Origin: Reticulascus tulasneorum
Taxonomy: Eukaryota > Ascomycota > Sordariomycetes > Glomerellales > Reticulascaceae
Length of the DNA stretch: 64,000 nt
NCBI GenBank assembly: GCA_001557505.1
Contig: LSAX01000008.1
Coordinates: 1,984,001 to 2,048,000 of the forward strand
Reading direction: 5' to 3'
A program made the translations under genes and the position numbers. Positions 24,301 to 36,187 of the stretch are shown one piece after another. The notes under the pieces are model-generated. The model saw only the letters and a program-made list of their open reading frames with translations, did no database searches and was not told the DNA's origin. Positions within the stretch are counted from its first letter, which is position 1, and each line of letters begins with the position of its first letter.

Positions 24301-27300
24301 AATGTGGTTGCATCAACCGCTAGTAACAAGATGAAACAGACGCCGAACAAACCCGATTCCGTACTTGCCGTCCAATGTCATGTCCCAAGAACAATACCGA
24401 ACTTCCTGAAACGCATCTAGGCATCATCTGATCATGTCTCCCAGCCATCCACGCTTGTCAGAAACGGAGCATCTGTTCCTCAGGCATGGAAACGGAACCA
24501 GCTAATTAGTCGCGTCATACCGCCCAGCTGCGGCTTTTCGCTCCCTCCCCACCCCGTTGAGCCTAGCGATGCGCCATTCGCAAACACGAAGCAACGTCTC
24601 AACTGCGTAGACCGCCTCCAGTCCGCGGCACGCTGATGATGTGGCGTAAAGGTAGAGTAGACTAAGCTCTGCAGCTCTCACCGGTTAATTGATGACGAGT
24701 GGGAAACGGCGCGGTCCTATTCTACCTGGGCAGGCTGGAGGCCTGGCAAAATGGCAGAGTACATCCGGAATGTGGTGCATCTGACCTGACAGGACCCTGC
24801 GTGGGCGAACGCTGCCTTGGAGCTTTGCGATGAGCCCATGATTCCATATACGGTGAGGAAGTCTCCTGTTACTGCAGATGCTTATTAGACCTCTTCTATT
24901 ACCATCAAGAGAAGCGTTGTCGCCTCCTTAAGGTCTAGGGTATTTAGTCAACAGGGTCGACGAGAACATCACACTGGACACCTGCTCGCAGCATGTAAAG
25001 CCGCGCATCTCATTGGATCTGGGATTCGTGCTCCAGCAGCAGGCATCATGAGCCCGAGCACGCCAAGATTTGGGATGCAACCGCGTCCGAATGCCGACCC
25101 CAGCTGCATTCGAGAGATCAGGGTTCAAGGCTTTCGCAAATCAACTTTTTCAGCGCTGGCAATGCACCCTTGCGGAGCCGATGATGATGTGACTTCGGGG
25201 CACAAGCTGCGGATGGACGATTTCCCCCTCTGCCGCACCCGTGTGGTGTTATGACTTTTCCCACTTCGTTTCGTTTTCGATGGCCGATTCGAGATGGGCG
25301 AGGTTGGGGGAGAGAACTAATCCAGACAATGTGGAAATACCATACCCACCCGAGGAGCGCCGGTTGGCTCGACTCGCCCTCCAAGACGCGGGCCACGGCC
25401 CCAACTAAGGGTCTTCATCGCTGCTGTTTATGGGCGGATGATTTGCCATTTCCTTTTAGGCATTACCGCCGCTGTGGACCGAGGGACGGAAGACGGGGAG
25501 CCAGGACTTAGTCCAGCGCTCCAATAGCCCGCCAAGGTGGACACGGGCGCAGTGAACTACCCCATCACATAGAGAGAGCTCTGCCGTGAGTGATTACCAC
25601 GTAGAGTCTAGACCGGGCTACAGTGGCCCGTCATTCTTCTGTCATGGCTTCTAATGAAGGCCACATCAATATCTAGTCTAGTAGTACCTGGGACAATTAC
25701 GGCAGCTGGAATCCCACGGCAGCAGATTCCAATTCGGCCATATCACATGTTCGTGGACGCAAGCAAGCAAAGGTGCCGTGCAGCCTACCACACGATCATC
25801 GGTGAGTCAACATCCCTTCCCTACGGTCGACCTCATCTACACGGGGAATCCATATCGTCTTACATAGCAGGCAGCGCTCACCCCCTCCCCTCCTCCGGTG
25901 ACCAACGCGCCTATGTCGCCCCCAAGCGGAGATGGTGCCATGCTGGGATCTGCCAATCCCACCTATATGCCATACGACTACACCCTCCCCAGCCCGGTCA
26001 TCCTGTTCCTGAACATGCAGGCCGTATCTTTTGCCGTGTTCGTGGTGGATATGATGGATCGAGTAAGCTTTGCCGCCATGGCGTTGTCGGGCGCATTGCT
26101 TAACGGTGCAAAGTCGGCGGAATGAGAGGCAGAACAGAACGGTGGCGGTAGTCTTCCCCGCTGGGAGTCGCAGTCCATCTCACGTTGCAGTCGGTGTCAG
26201 TACCAATCTTGATTTTTGCCGGGTTGCTACAGGGCACTTGCTCACGCCTGCCGGACCCAAGAACCCTTTTTTTGCTAGGCTCCGGGGGTAGCACTCTTGC
26301 ATTCGGGGGGGTTGCGTTTGCGGTGGCATCATGACGGATACAACGACAGCGGTAAGTTAGCCTGGGGACGCTGCCAACGAGGATCTGATAGGCTGCCCTG
26401 TCGATAAAGTTGCTGCATCGCATGAATCGTCGCAATGTCAATGGAGATTCGCTCAGCTGTTGCCCAGGTACTTCAAGGTTCGTGGGGCCTGCTATCTCGA
26501 ATTTGATGGAGTCGAACGGTGCTTTTCCCACCTGGAGCTCTTCATTGGACAACCCACCGTCAACCCATGGCATGGTTCAGGGTTCAATTCAGGGTATTTA
26601 GATGGAGCTCAGCGAACGCGCGCCGCATCGTCGCATTCAAATATTGCCCAAGTAATAGCTGCTTTCCCAGAGCTATAGTTGAAGACGATTAGGAAAGACA
26701 TTCTCTCCAGCAGATTAACTGGCTCATGGGGAATGCATTCGACCAAATTGCTACCTCGCACACACACTTTGCATGTCCAGAAGATCTTTTCCGGCGATCG
26801 ATCCATTTACATCGCATGGGGGGCGCGCCAGGACAAAGCAGATAGAGGAAGGACCCTGAAGTGTGACGCGTTGGGTGCTGGGGTAATTGTGGGAAAGGAC
26901 CCTTATTATCCAAGTTGGTGTTGCTGGGAATTGCGCTTTTCGACGATCATTGCTGGAGGGGGCAAGATTCTCGAAGACGTACAAGGCTATGGCACCCCGT
27001 CATCGAGCAGTGCCCCCTGGGGGAAATCACCAATATTTATAGAGGGGCGAGGTGCAAAGTTCAGGTAGCCCTGAAGTGATAGGCACTCGTATTGCTCCAT
27101 GATGCACGTCTGCTCCGGTGTTGGGTCCGTAATACTTGAAATAGAAGCATAATGCAATTCCACACCCCTCCTACCCGTCCGTCCGCCTCACCGAAAAAGC
27201 GCTACGGGTGTGACGGTGGTGTCGGCCCAATGCTCCGTGTTTGCCACCGATCATCGCTTCATCGTGTTCGGTCGGGACGCCGGGTGCACATCACCTCAGG

Positions 27301-28327
27301 GAAGACCAAAGAAGGGGGAGGGGACCGGCCGTTCCACAACCTGATTGCTGGAACGTCACATTACCCGCCCCCCGAACTAGTTCGTTCGACTCTATTGCTG
27401 GGGCTGCGCCTGGTCTGATGGAGGTCTATCGATGGATGAATGCCACCCACCGCCCCAGCTGGGGGGAAATCCGACTTTTCCAATATGGCAAAACACGCAG
27501 ATCTTCCAAGATTCCCATCCCATGCCTTGGTCCCCTCAACTGAATACGAGAAATGGCCTGACGGTGAGCGAGTGCCGAATGCAGGTACTCTACCTATGCC
27601 GGCTTTACGGTTGCAATCTTGGGGGATCCCAGGCTCTGGTGCGTGTGGAATGGAAGGAACATGATGATGATTGTCGGGATTCTATTCTTACAACGCCTCC
27701 ATATCGAGCATGGGGTTTTGCAGGTCTGGTATGGAGATACTGGAGGTACGTTGCTGGTCTTGTACCTCTGCTCCTGGTTACCTGCTCGATCTGTCGTCTG
27801 GGGATCGATTCCTTTGCAGAGACCCTGATTTATTGTTCCTGAAGATCGTTTTTGGCGTTGGTGATGGGACACCCCCGAGGGCAGGCCCAGGAGAAGAAGG
27901 GAGTCATGTTGGATTCGCTAGATCTACTTGAGCTCAGTCATGTAATACGAGCCAGACCCATAGAATAGGAGGGAGGCAATGAGTAGTTAGGCCGGATGTC
28001 GAGCCAGACAATACCCAGTGGGACGAAGGTTGGGCAAGCAGCGTCTCGAGCGATATCTACCTCAGCAAAATACACGTGCGTCCGTGAAGGCTGCATTGAT
28101 AGTAGATAAGGGGGTCTCGTGCGAACCTCTCCCGAGACCAGGCTGAACGCAAGCCTTCCCTCCCTCCCGTGGCACGAACTGTTCGAGGCGATTAGATTCC
28201 CCATGTGCGTAAATGATTGGCGGGAGGCCAGGCAAGGCTCGGGTCGTGGAGCTCATCATTCGACAAGGGTTTAGCTTCTCCGTTCAGCGGAAGAGCTTCC
28301 CCCCTCCATCCTTCAGCAGAATCGCCC

Positions 28328-28342
28328 GGGGGGGGGGGGGGG
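28328..28342. repeat. G15 homopolymer
   Basis: Fifteen consecutive G about 470 nt upstream of the oxysterol-binding protein start codon. Length in an assembly may be unreliable. Confidence 0.8.
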
Positions 28343-28808
28343 ACCAACAATGCCATCATCCTCAACCCCGCCATCCCGCGCCAGGTACTTCTCACGATAG
28401 CCTCTCCTCATGGCAAAAGTATTCGAAAACATCGGGAAATTGAGAAATCGCCATCGCTAAAAGCAGAGCTTCAAGTTTGAAGTCCAAGAAAGCCAGAGAC
28501 AGTGTAGGACGCGCTTTGGCGGCACTTGAAACCTTATCGGAACGGCAGCAGCTTATCTTATCACCCGCCCCCAAAAAGTGGTTCCCACCCGCCAAACATC
28601 GAGGGGCATTCCACCGCTCAGAGAAAGCCACCAGTTCCTTTGTCCCAGCTTCCAACGACATCGTTAAAAACAAAACCTCGTTATCTTTCCTTTTGTCAGG
28701 GCGCATTTTCGCATAACAGCAGTATCTAGGTCTCCCTATTCCGCAGTGGCCCGAGTTTCGTCTTTGAAGGCTTGAGAGAGCGAGCGACGCCATTTCCCCT
28801 TATCGGCA

Positions 28809-30470
28809 ATGTCGTCAACTGCGTCAGCGTCGCCACCTGCGACGGCCACACCGCCGCCGGCCACGGTTGCCGACCTGCCAGAGGAGCACCCGAGCGATGG
28901 ATCGAAGCTGAGGACATTCATCGGTATTCTGAAGAAGTGAGTTCCTTTGCTTGATTGCTCCGGTGCAGATCGGAGGAGAAAAGATCCATGGACGCTAGCC
29001 CGGGGCGGGGCAGGGAGAGAAAGCTGTCGAGGAGGGTGCTCATGGAATGGCTTGCTAATCGTATTCTTCTGTCCGAAGGTTCATCGGCGTCGCGGATCTC
29101 GCTGCCGTGCGATTCTCCCTTCCATCACAACTCCTCGAGCCGACCCCGAATCTGGAATACTGGAACTACCTCGATGCCCCCAACGCCTTCGTCGCCATCG
29201 GCACATCCGATGAGCCGTTGGACCGCATGCTGGAGGTGCTGCGCTTCTGGTTCACCAAGGACCTGAAGTACGCGAAGGGAAAGCCTTGCAAGCCGTACAA
29301 CTCGTGCTTGGGCGAGTTCTTCAGGGTCGGTATTCCAGCCGCGCACAACACATGACTCGCCAAGCTGATAGTCAACAGTGTAATTGGGAAACCGAGGATA
29401 ATGCCCCAAAGATCAACACCACCAGCCTGAAAGCCCCGGTCAGCGGAACCACCAGCAGCGCATCGAGCGTCAAGTCCGCGAAGGCAGATAAGAACGCCTC
29501 CGCCATCTCCCTCTCCGTCCCTCCCCGCGGCACCACCACCCCCGACAAACACACCGTGCGCATCTCCTACCTCACCGAGCAGACCTCTCACCACCCTCCC
29601 GTCAGCGCCTTCTACATCGACTGCCCCGAGCAGGGCTTGTCCGCCCGCGGCTTCGACCAGATCACGGCCAAGTTCACCGGCACCGCCATCAAGGTCATGC
29701 CGGGCGAGCACAACATGGGTATTTTCATCACGCTGGAGAGGCGCGACGGCGAGACCTACCAGCTTACCCATCCCGCTGCGCATCTGGGAGGCATTCTGAG
29801 AGGCAGCTTGAGCGTGAGCGTCAGTGAGATGGCGTACATCTCGTGCCCGGAGACCAAGATGAAGACGATCCTGCACTACATCGAAGCGGGCTGGCTTGGT
29901 CGGTCGACGAACAGGGTGGAGGGCATCATTTTCAAGTACGACCCTGAGAATGACGACAAGTTCAATATCAGGGACGTTCCCGAGGCGGATATCCTTGCGA
30001 GGTTGAATGGCCCGTGGAGAGAAAAGATTGAGTTCACACTTGGATCAAAACCATTGGTATGCTTACCCTCCTCTGCTATCCACTTTAACAAAATGGAGTC
30101 TAACCACGTCCAGGATTCACACCCCCCGGAAAATCGCTATACAATCATCGACCTCGGCCCCTTGAGCGTCGCGCCAAAGGTCCTCCCGCCGGAAGACCAG
30201 CAGCTCGAGCATGAGTCGCTGAGCCTCTGGTCCGGCGTTACGGCGGCCATCATGTCGAAGCAGTTCGCCAAGGCCACCCAGGTGAAGCAGGAGCTGGAGG
30301 AGAAGCAGCGCGAAAAGGCCCGCGAGCGTGAGCGTACAGAAGAGCCTTTCCAGCCGGCTTTCTTCAAGCAGGTGACGGACAAGGATGGCAAGCCGGAACT
30401 GACGGAGAAGGGGCGCGAGGTGTTGAAACGGGCGCAGAAGGGGGAGTGGGGGATAGAAGACATTGTATGA
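28809..30470 (+). CDS. Oxysterol-binding protein-related protein (Osh4/Kes1 type)
   Basis: Lipid-transfer protein exchanging sterol and PI4P between membranes (family knowledge). Four exons: 28809-28936, 29079-29325, 29379-30056 and 30114-30470; 469 aa. Joined exons give LRTFIGILKKFIGVADLAAVRFSL, then LLEPTPNLEYWNYLDAP, FNSCLGEFFR-type text (here YNSCLGEFFR) and CNWETEDNAP. The family fingerprint EQTSHHPPVSAF lies at residues ~192-203, with the two His that contact the PI4P headgroup in the family. It lacks PH and ankyrin domains, as short Osh4-like members do. The C-terminus is a charged helix (QVKQELEEKQREKARERERTEE) followed by the family's conserved tail. The last intron (30057-30113) is 57 nt, in phase and stop-free. 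The N-terminus is Ala/Pro/Thr-rich and probably disordered. Confidence 0.93.
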
Positions 30471-31171
30471 TTCGTCACTGGGGTGAGAATCCAGCATAGT
30501 TTCATGGAGACAGCGCACAGGCTGAGAATGGATTGGCTAAGAGGGGAGGAAAGATTGGTCTAGAGCAAATACGACCGGGTTTGGCATGGCACCGGAGAGA
30601 GGGGGATTAAGCATCATTGTCGACATCGTTCTTTACGGCCGGCATACATATACATACACTTGATGAGATTGGCGTTTAGGGATCTAGAGGCAGCTATGTT
30701 TATATTACATTTCTTGATCGCTAGTCTGCTCCACCCACTGGCTGTCCACATGTGAACGTGTAGTTGGAGGTTGAGGATGTCATGAAGATGGCTGAGTTGT
30801 CTGAAGCCAATTCGCTCTGGGTGCTCGCCTTTCCAAGTTGCATCCTGAAGGCCAACATATCCTGAAGTGGTCTTGTGGACTTCTAGCTGTCTATGGCACA
30901 GAACATGCATAGGTGATGCCAGTTTGGTCAAAGCACTTTCTGGTCTTTACGCAATAGAAGGAAGTTACGACACGTCTCCTTGATTGTCCCGTACCTGCCC
31001 TCAGAGTGTAACGTGATTCTGAGATTCAAGTGATATAAATATCTGCCAAAAGTGTCTTTTCTACCTTAGATGCCTTCGCCCTTCCTCACATCACAGTTCC
31101 TTTGAAACATTTGCAACTCCCTCTCCTCATCACTTCCACATTACCACCATAGCGCTAACGAAGCCGCCATC
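30471..31171. other. Intergenic region
   Basis: 3' flank of the oxysterol-binding protein gene and 5' flank of the broken 2EXR gene. No supported gene. The last ~90 nt before 31172 are CT/CA-rich with TTCCTTTG-like and CACTTCCAC stretches, similar to a fungal leader, suggesting the 2EXR copy once had or still has a promoter. Confidence 0.45.
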
Positions 31172-32154
31172 ATGGCATCAAAACCCACATGATCCTACCG
31201 ATCTCAACGAATCCTCGTCCGCTACTCCCGTTTCTGTCACACGTCGATACCATGTACCAGCGGAGGTCAGACTTCTGATTTGGGACAAACTTCTTGATGG
31301 AGGCAGCCTGCACTCGTTGCCTGACATGATCCAAGTTTGGGAGATGACATCTTGGGACAATCTCGGTTTGACTCTTGAGTACGCCGGCGGTCCTTTGCTC
31401 GATGTTAGAGGAGAGCAGAAACGCAGATATAACGCCATTCGCCTGCTATTGAATATCAACAGCGAGACAAGAGCCGTGGCATTGAGGCAATATCATGCAC
31501 TCAAGCGCAGATCCTCAGAGGTGAGAAACTTGCAGGACAATTTTCGATCCGTTTGGGTCACTTTCGAATCAGACATGTTCTGACTTGTGCACTGGGTCAG
31601 ACAGCACCCTCGCACTCGCGACACGATGTCTGCTATAATGCGAGAGCCCTTATTGTTTCAGGGCATTAAGAAACTTGTTCTCGCGCTAGAGACATTCCAA
31701 CAAATGCACAAAGAAAGTCTCCAGATAATTGCAGGATTCCCGGGCCTTTCGGAGCTGCGGGTTTCGATCAGGCGCTACCCATTTCTTGGATTTGAACACA
31801 GCTTGAGACTCAAGGATTCTCTTAACGATGTGGACACCTCCTCCTTTTTGACCAACTATGGAGAGGACAGTATCGCGCACATACTTGAGACATGGAAGGC
31901 TGCCCATGGAAAAAGCTTCACAGAACTGTTTGAGCCTTGTGAGAAAGCCGGAGTGGAGCTCGTGCTCACCTGGGGGTTGACAGAGGAGGCATTTGATAGA
32001 AGATGCTTGGAGAGACTTAGGCTTGTGGAGCGAAGACCACTCTGAGTATGAAGGCCAGCCTGAGCATTACTACGAGTTTGATTATGGAGGCGAGTCCGAG
32101 CATGAAGGCGAGTTTGAGTTTGAAGGCGACCTTTTGGGGGATGTCGACTTTTAG
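31172..32154 (+). pseudogene. 2EXR-domain protein, interrupted by a frameshift, a stop and a second frameshift
   Basis: The candidate ATG at 31172 opens only six codons before TGA. A one-base shift there enters a long frame beginning DPTDLNESS and YHVPAEVRLLIWDKLLDGG, the classic start of the 2EXR domain, and continuing to LLLNINSETRAVALRQYHAL, its second half. An in-frame TGA at 31581-31583 interrupts the frame, which then resumes (VHWVRQHPRTRDT ... LELVLTWGLTEE-type text) to a stop at 32043-32045. A further shift near 32020 enters an acidic repeat tail (EYEGQPEHYYEFD, SEHEGEFEFEG), ending in GDVDF at 32152-32154. Three lesions in one coherent protein argue for a pseudogene. No splice signals explain them. 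Sequencing errors or an unusual intron are less likely alternatives. Confidence 0.65.
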
Positions 32155-33305
32155 AGAGCGGTTGGTCTTCTAATTACGAGAGAGGATAGAGATGAAGATG
32201 AGATGGCCGACGAGGTCGACGATGAAAGACGAGGCTGTAGGCAGTGCAACCGCTACTCACTCCCCACTTCACTCCTTGATCTAGCGATTTGACTGAATGA
32301 GTATTGGAGGAGAGGCTAGACCCGGGGATTACGAACAGGGATGAAGGATGTGTATGGAATAGCAGCTTCCCTGAGCCAGCTGAGGAGGATTACCATGCTT
32401 GTCTATGGGAAGGAGACTCGAGAATGACTTCGCAAGAAATGATTGCAGAACCCTGTACCTATACCAAAGAATGACTTCGCTTCTCTGCGATATTTCGACG
32501 GGGAAAGGTAGACGCATTTGTAGCTTAACATGTAACATCTCTTCTCACTTGCATTTTGTAGGCGTTTAACTTTCAAAGATATCTCCGTAGGTTTGGTTGT
32601 CAAGGTAAAGGGGCCATGGTCTGTAGCAACCCCAGCTCTGGGCTACAGCCGCGAGTCCTCCCACGCCCGCAGCTGCGGCAGCTTCACCTAAGATCACAAG
32701 GACAAAGATCACATCACCGACTAGGCGCGAACCGATAGCAGTACGGAAAACGCTATTGTGTGTCTATGTACGGGTGATGATGGTCCAATCCTGAACACCC
32801 CCCATCCGGGCCCCAGCCAAGCAATGTGGAATCAACCTAACCCGTAGCCGCCTGTTTCGATTTAGTTGAGCCGCTAACCGTCCGTTCCATGTCCCGTCTT
32901 CGCTGCAATCCCCATGAAGAAATCTAACAAGGAAAAATGGAATATGATGAGGGGCTGAGAAACCCCGAGGCTTATTGCCAGCAATCTACTGTCCGGATTG
33001 CCCGTCAGTATGAACAAAGTGTGAATATCAGCATAGTATATGAGTAGGCTCTTCATGGCCTAGGGCCCGCTTCCGGATCGACGAGGGCTGCCTGCTGCCA
33101 GCGAGGCAAGTAGAGCCAAAGCTCACTCCCTCGGATGGTCCCACACAGCTCATCTCGGAGACTCTGCCCCTTGTAGAGAAGATATGTGGCTTGGAGGCCG
33201 AGGTAACATGATAGATGCTGCCTCAGCTCCTGGGTGCGGAGGGGGCCACCCTCCTAACGGCGGCTGCTGGTGGCCGCTGGTGGTGCAGGGCTGGCGAGAT
33301 CGACA
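32155..33305. other. Intergenic region between convergent genes
   Basis: About 1.15 kb between the broken 2EXR gene (plus) and the 3' end of the RBR ligase (minus). No coding sequence recognised; the open frames are short. It should contain the 3' untranslated regions. Confidence 0.5.
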
Positions 33306-34960
33306 TTAAAAGTCCAGCGACCTGGTGACTAGGTTAGTCATGACGTAAATGACAGAGTGTGTTGGGACGTACCGTTTGCAAGGTTATCCGCAGTGTCGTC
33401 CAATAGAATGATGCGTCGCTTGTTGCAGTACGACGTCTTGTCCATGATGTCCACCTTCAACTTCCTGTCGCAGAGCTCCTGCACAGGTTTCTCGAACATC
33501 TCCGACAGCGCCTCGACGGCCAGTTCGAGGTCCTTCTGGTTGTCCTCGAAGATCTCGGTCAAGTTGTTGCGGGCGAGGTAAAACGCGAAAGCGTAGGTCC
33601 ACTTCAGAGTCTGTCTGCACGTCTGCAGCGTCTGCGATGCCGCATTGAGGTACTGAACCTCGATCCAAGACATCCCAGATGCAGTCTGCAGCTGCACCAT
33701 CTTCTTCTCCGTCTTTTGATAGATGTCCTTGTCCAGCTTGGCCGATTGTTCGTGGTTGGCGTATCGGTTGTAATAATGAAGATATCTCTCGAGCGAGACC
33801 CGGGACTTGGCCTGGGCATCCCTGGCATCAGTCCCGCTCTTCTCTTCGAACCGGTTGCAGTTGTACCAGCTGGTGCCGTGCTCCGACCAGAGACCCATGC
33901 ACATCCAGCAGAACTCGTGCTTGCACTTTCGACACGTCATGTGATTGCAGCCCCCGTTCTTCTCTATCGTCGAGTTGCATTTGGGGCATTCCTTGGTGTT
34001 GGCTGATATCCAATTTGCGGTCTCGGAATCGTCGGCACACTTCTTCAGCCATCTCTTGACCAGCTCGCAAGGAGCAGGCTGATGATCGTTCAGTATGCAG
34101 CCGAAGCAGAAGCGATGCCCGCAGCCGCAGGCCACCGTCGGGACAACCTTGTCGAGATCCTTTTTCTTAACAACGCACTCGACGGCGTTCTGACAGTCGG
34201 GGGCCGGGCACCATTTCAGGGAATCCTTGTCTTCGACGTAGGTCCGGTTGAGCAGCTCGTTGTACCGATCCGTGAGTTCAGAGGCAACGAGCAGGTCCAG
34301 AGACTTGGAGTCCATGATTCGACCACATCCCTCGGCAGGGCACTGGATTCGAGCGGCCTCTCCTTCCTCTTGAATCTTTTGGGTCAGATAGTGCCTGTAG
34401 CAATCTACGCAATATCTGTGGCCGCACTTCATCGCAAACGACTGCAGTCCCTCCTCGTCCTCGTAGCAGATGCCGCAGACGAACCCCGGGATGGCCTCCA
34501 GCTTCGGCGTGCTCGAAAAGGTACCTCCCAGACCCGCGGCTTCCAAGACCTTGTTTGGAGCATCCATGTAGTCCTCAATCAGTCGCTCCTTGTTCCACCG
34601 GAAATGACGTAACAGAATAGCGACATGCTCCTTTCTAATGTTCAAAATCATGTTGACCTCGTTGATCATGTCATTCTGTTGGGCGTTGATGTCTTTCGGC
34701 TCGAAGACACGGAATGAAATGTCGTAAGCGACCCGTTTCTTGTTATCTTGGTCTTTCGACACGCCGAACTCGGGATCCGGCTCATCGTCGAACTCGTCGT
34801 CGAAGTCTGTAGGAGTAAACCGTCAGCAGGGGTGGAGGAGCACGGCAGCAAGCATGGGAATCAACGCACCTTCGCCGCCCGAAATCTCATCGCCGCTATC
34901 GTCCTGCATGATTTCGTCGTCGCTCGACATGGCGGACATGAACTCCTCGTCGGAATCCAT
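33306..34960 (-). CDS. Ariadne-type RBR E3 ubiquitin ligase
   Basis: Three exons on the minus strand: 34870-34960, 33373-34806 and 33306-33328; 515 aa. The start is the first ATG in its frame (MDSDEEFMSAMSSDDE), matching the acidic N-terminus of Ariadne proteins. A UBA-like helical region (NIRKEHVAILLRHFRWNKERL) comes first. RING1 follows from C141 (CGICYEDEEGLQSF...CGHRYCVDCY), then the IBR region (WCPAPDCQNAVEC...CGCGHRFCFGC) and RING2 from C304. The catalytic Cys is C317 within NGGCNHMTC. The C-terminal Ariadne domain contains YNRYANHEQSAKLD and KWTYAFAFYL. The enzyme takes ubiquitin from an E2 onto C317 and passes it to substrate; family members often work with neddylated cullin ligases. 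The last exon adds only VTRSLDF; its 44-nt intron is the shortest in the window. Confidence 0.93.
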
Positions 34961-36187
34961 ACCGTTGCTTGCGGTGGTTACTGGAGTGGGTGGTGCGGCT
35001 TCTGGGTTGGCAGCTGAGGCGATGACCCTCTTGTTAGGCAGAGAGTCTTGGGTAGTGGAGGATATCGTCGCCTCAGCAGCCTTTCGTTTTCGAGTGGTGG
35101 GAGGAATGGTGGCGGTTTTACGCAGTGGCCGGAGAGGGGAGTCAGATGTTGGTTCGAGCAAGCTGAAGTGGTGACACGATCGGGGGGTGAGGGGCTCAGA
35201 GTCGGCGATGTGGAGGAGTCAACCGGCGAGAAATGAAGACGGGCGGTGCAGAATCAAGCGAACCAGGTGTTGGGACAAAGATTCAAATGGACATGAGAGC
35301 TGGAGATAGAGTCACCCAGAACCGATTAGTAACAGGTGGTAAGGTCGGCTATCGATGGTGTGCCTGCACCGGAGGGCGATACGGGGGTTGGGTGGGAGTC
35401 AAGCAAGTCAAGTGGAGAGAGGTCAGGTCGGGTCGGGTCTTGAGTGGTGTTGGACTTCTTTGGGTCTTTTGGACGAGCTGCAAGCGTGATTCCTGCCGGG
35501 CGCCTGAAGGGTGGATGACGGCGTTGGGCGAGGCAGCTGCCGGCACTTCCTCGGGCGTTAGTCATCAGAGGTCATGAGGAAGCCCTTCGGTGCTGTCAGA
35601 GCCTAGAATCCTCAAGGGCCAGCCAGAACGACCCCCTAAATTAAAACTAAAAACTGTTGTGGCAGGCCGCCAGCCAGCTGCCAGCCTCCGCGTCTGGACT
35701 GCCCTTTGGGTGGCATTCAAATGCACTGAACTACCTACCTATCTTACACAGACAGTGACACAAGCTGATGAACTTGCCTGTAATATTGAGGCGCGACTGC
35801 CTGGAGCTTCTTCTACTAGAGGTGGTTGGTTCCTGGAGGCTGATATCCGGCTCGAACTACCCCACCCAGGCAGCGAAGTGGCTAAGCTGCAGAGTCAAGG
35901 ACCAGTCTGAGTGATATGGTTGAGTCATGGGAGTTAGTCCGTGTGCTCTCTACCTAGGCTCAACAAATAATTCAGGCAATTAACTTTTGGCCTCGATTTC
36001 TCCTTTTCTACGTGTTTTCGAACCTCAAGGCAGCACTGGGGCTTTTAGTGGACAGAACAGGACCAATCCTTTCAATTCTTTGGTAGTGTACAATGTGTCA
36101 AGTTCTTGCAGCTCTACCCGGAGTCTCTTGCCTCAATTGCTTGCATGTTTGTGGTCCTGGCTGACGTCCCATATAATCAAGGTATGC
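34961..36187. promoter_or_regulatory. Upstream region of the RBR ligase and 3' flank of the peroxiredoxin
   Basis: The frame of the RBR ligase stays open upstream to about 35161 but without another ATG, so this is leader or promoter. The rest (35.2-36.19 kb) has no recognisable gene. Confidence 0.5.

Larger units (their letters stand above)
16566..28808. other. Gene desert upstream of the grainyhead gene (about 12.2 kb)
   Basis: No convincing gene in 12 kb. The first ~1.5 kb, read on the minus strand, is pyrimidine-rich and is likely promoter and 5' leader of the grainyhead gene. It contains a GT/GTGC-rich tract (about 17166-17205), a G13 run followed by GGGAT repeats (17927-17990) and a long GA tract (18240-18302). 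From 18.4 to 28.8 kb the open frames are short and overlap on both strands. One small open frame (25913-26125) has a membrane-like segment (see findings). A G15 run lies at 28328-28342. The last ~400 nt should hold the promoter of the oxysterol-binding protein gene. Confidence 0.5.

Noticed and set aside
16566..28808. Transposon or retroelement filling the desert
   Set aside because: No reverse transcriptase, integrase, transposase, long terminal repeats or terminal inverted repeats were recognisable, and no strong C-to-T mutational skew was evident by eye.
34961..35161. N-terminal extension of the RBR ligase
   Set aside because: The frame is open but begins with TTG and contains no ATG before the chosen MDSDEEF start.
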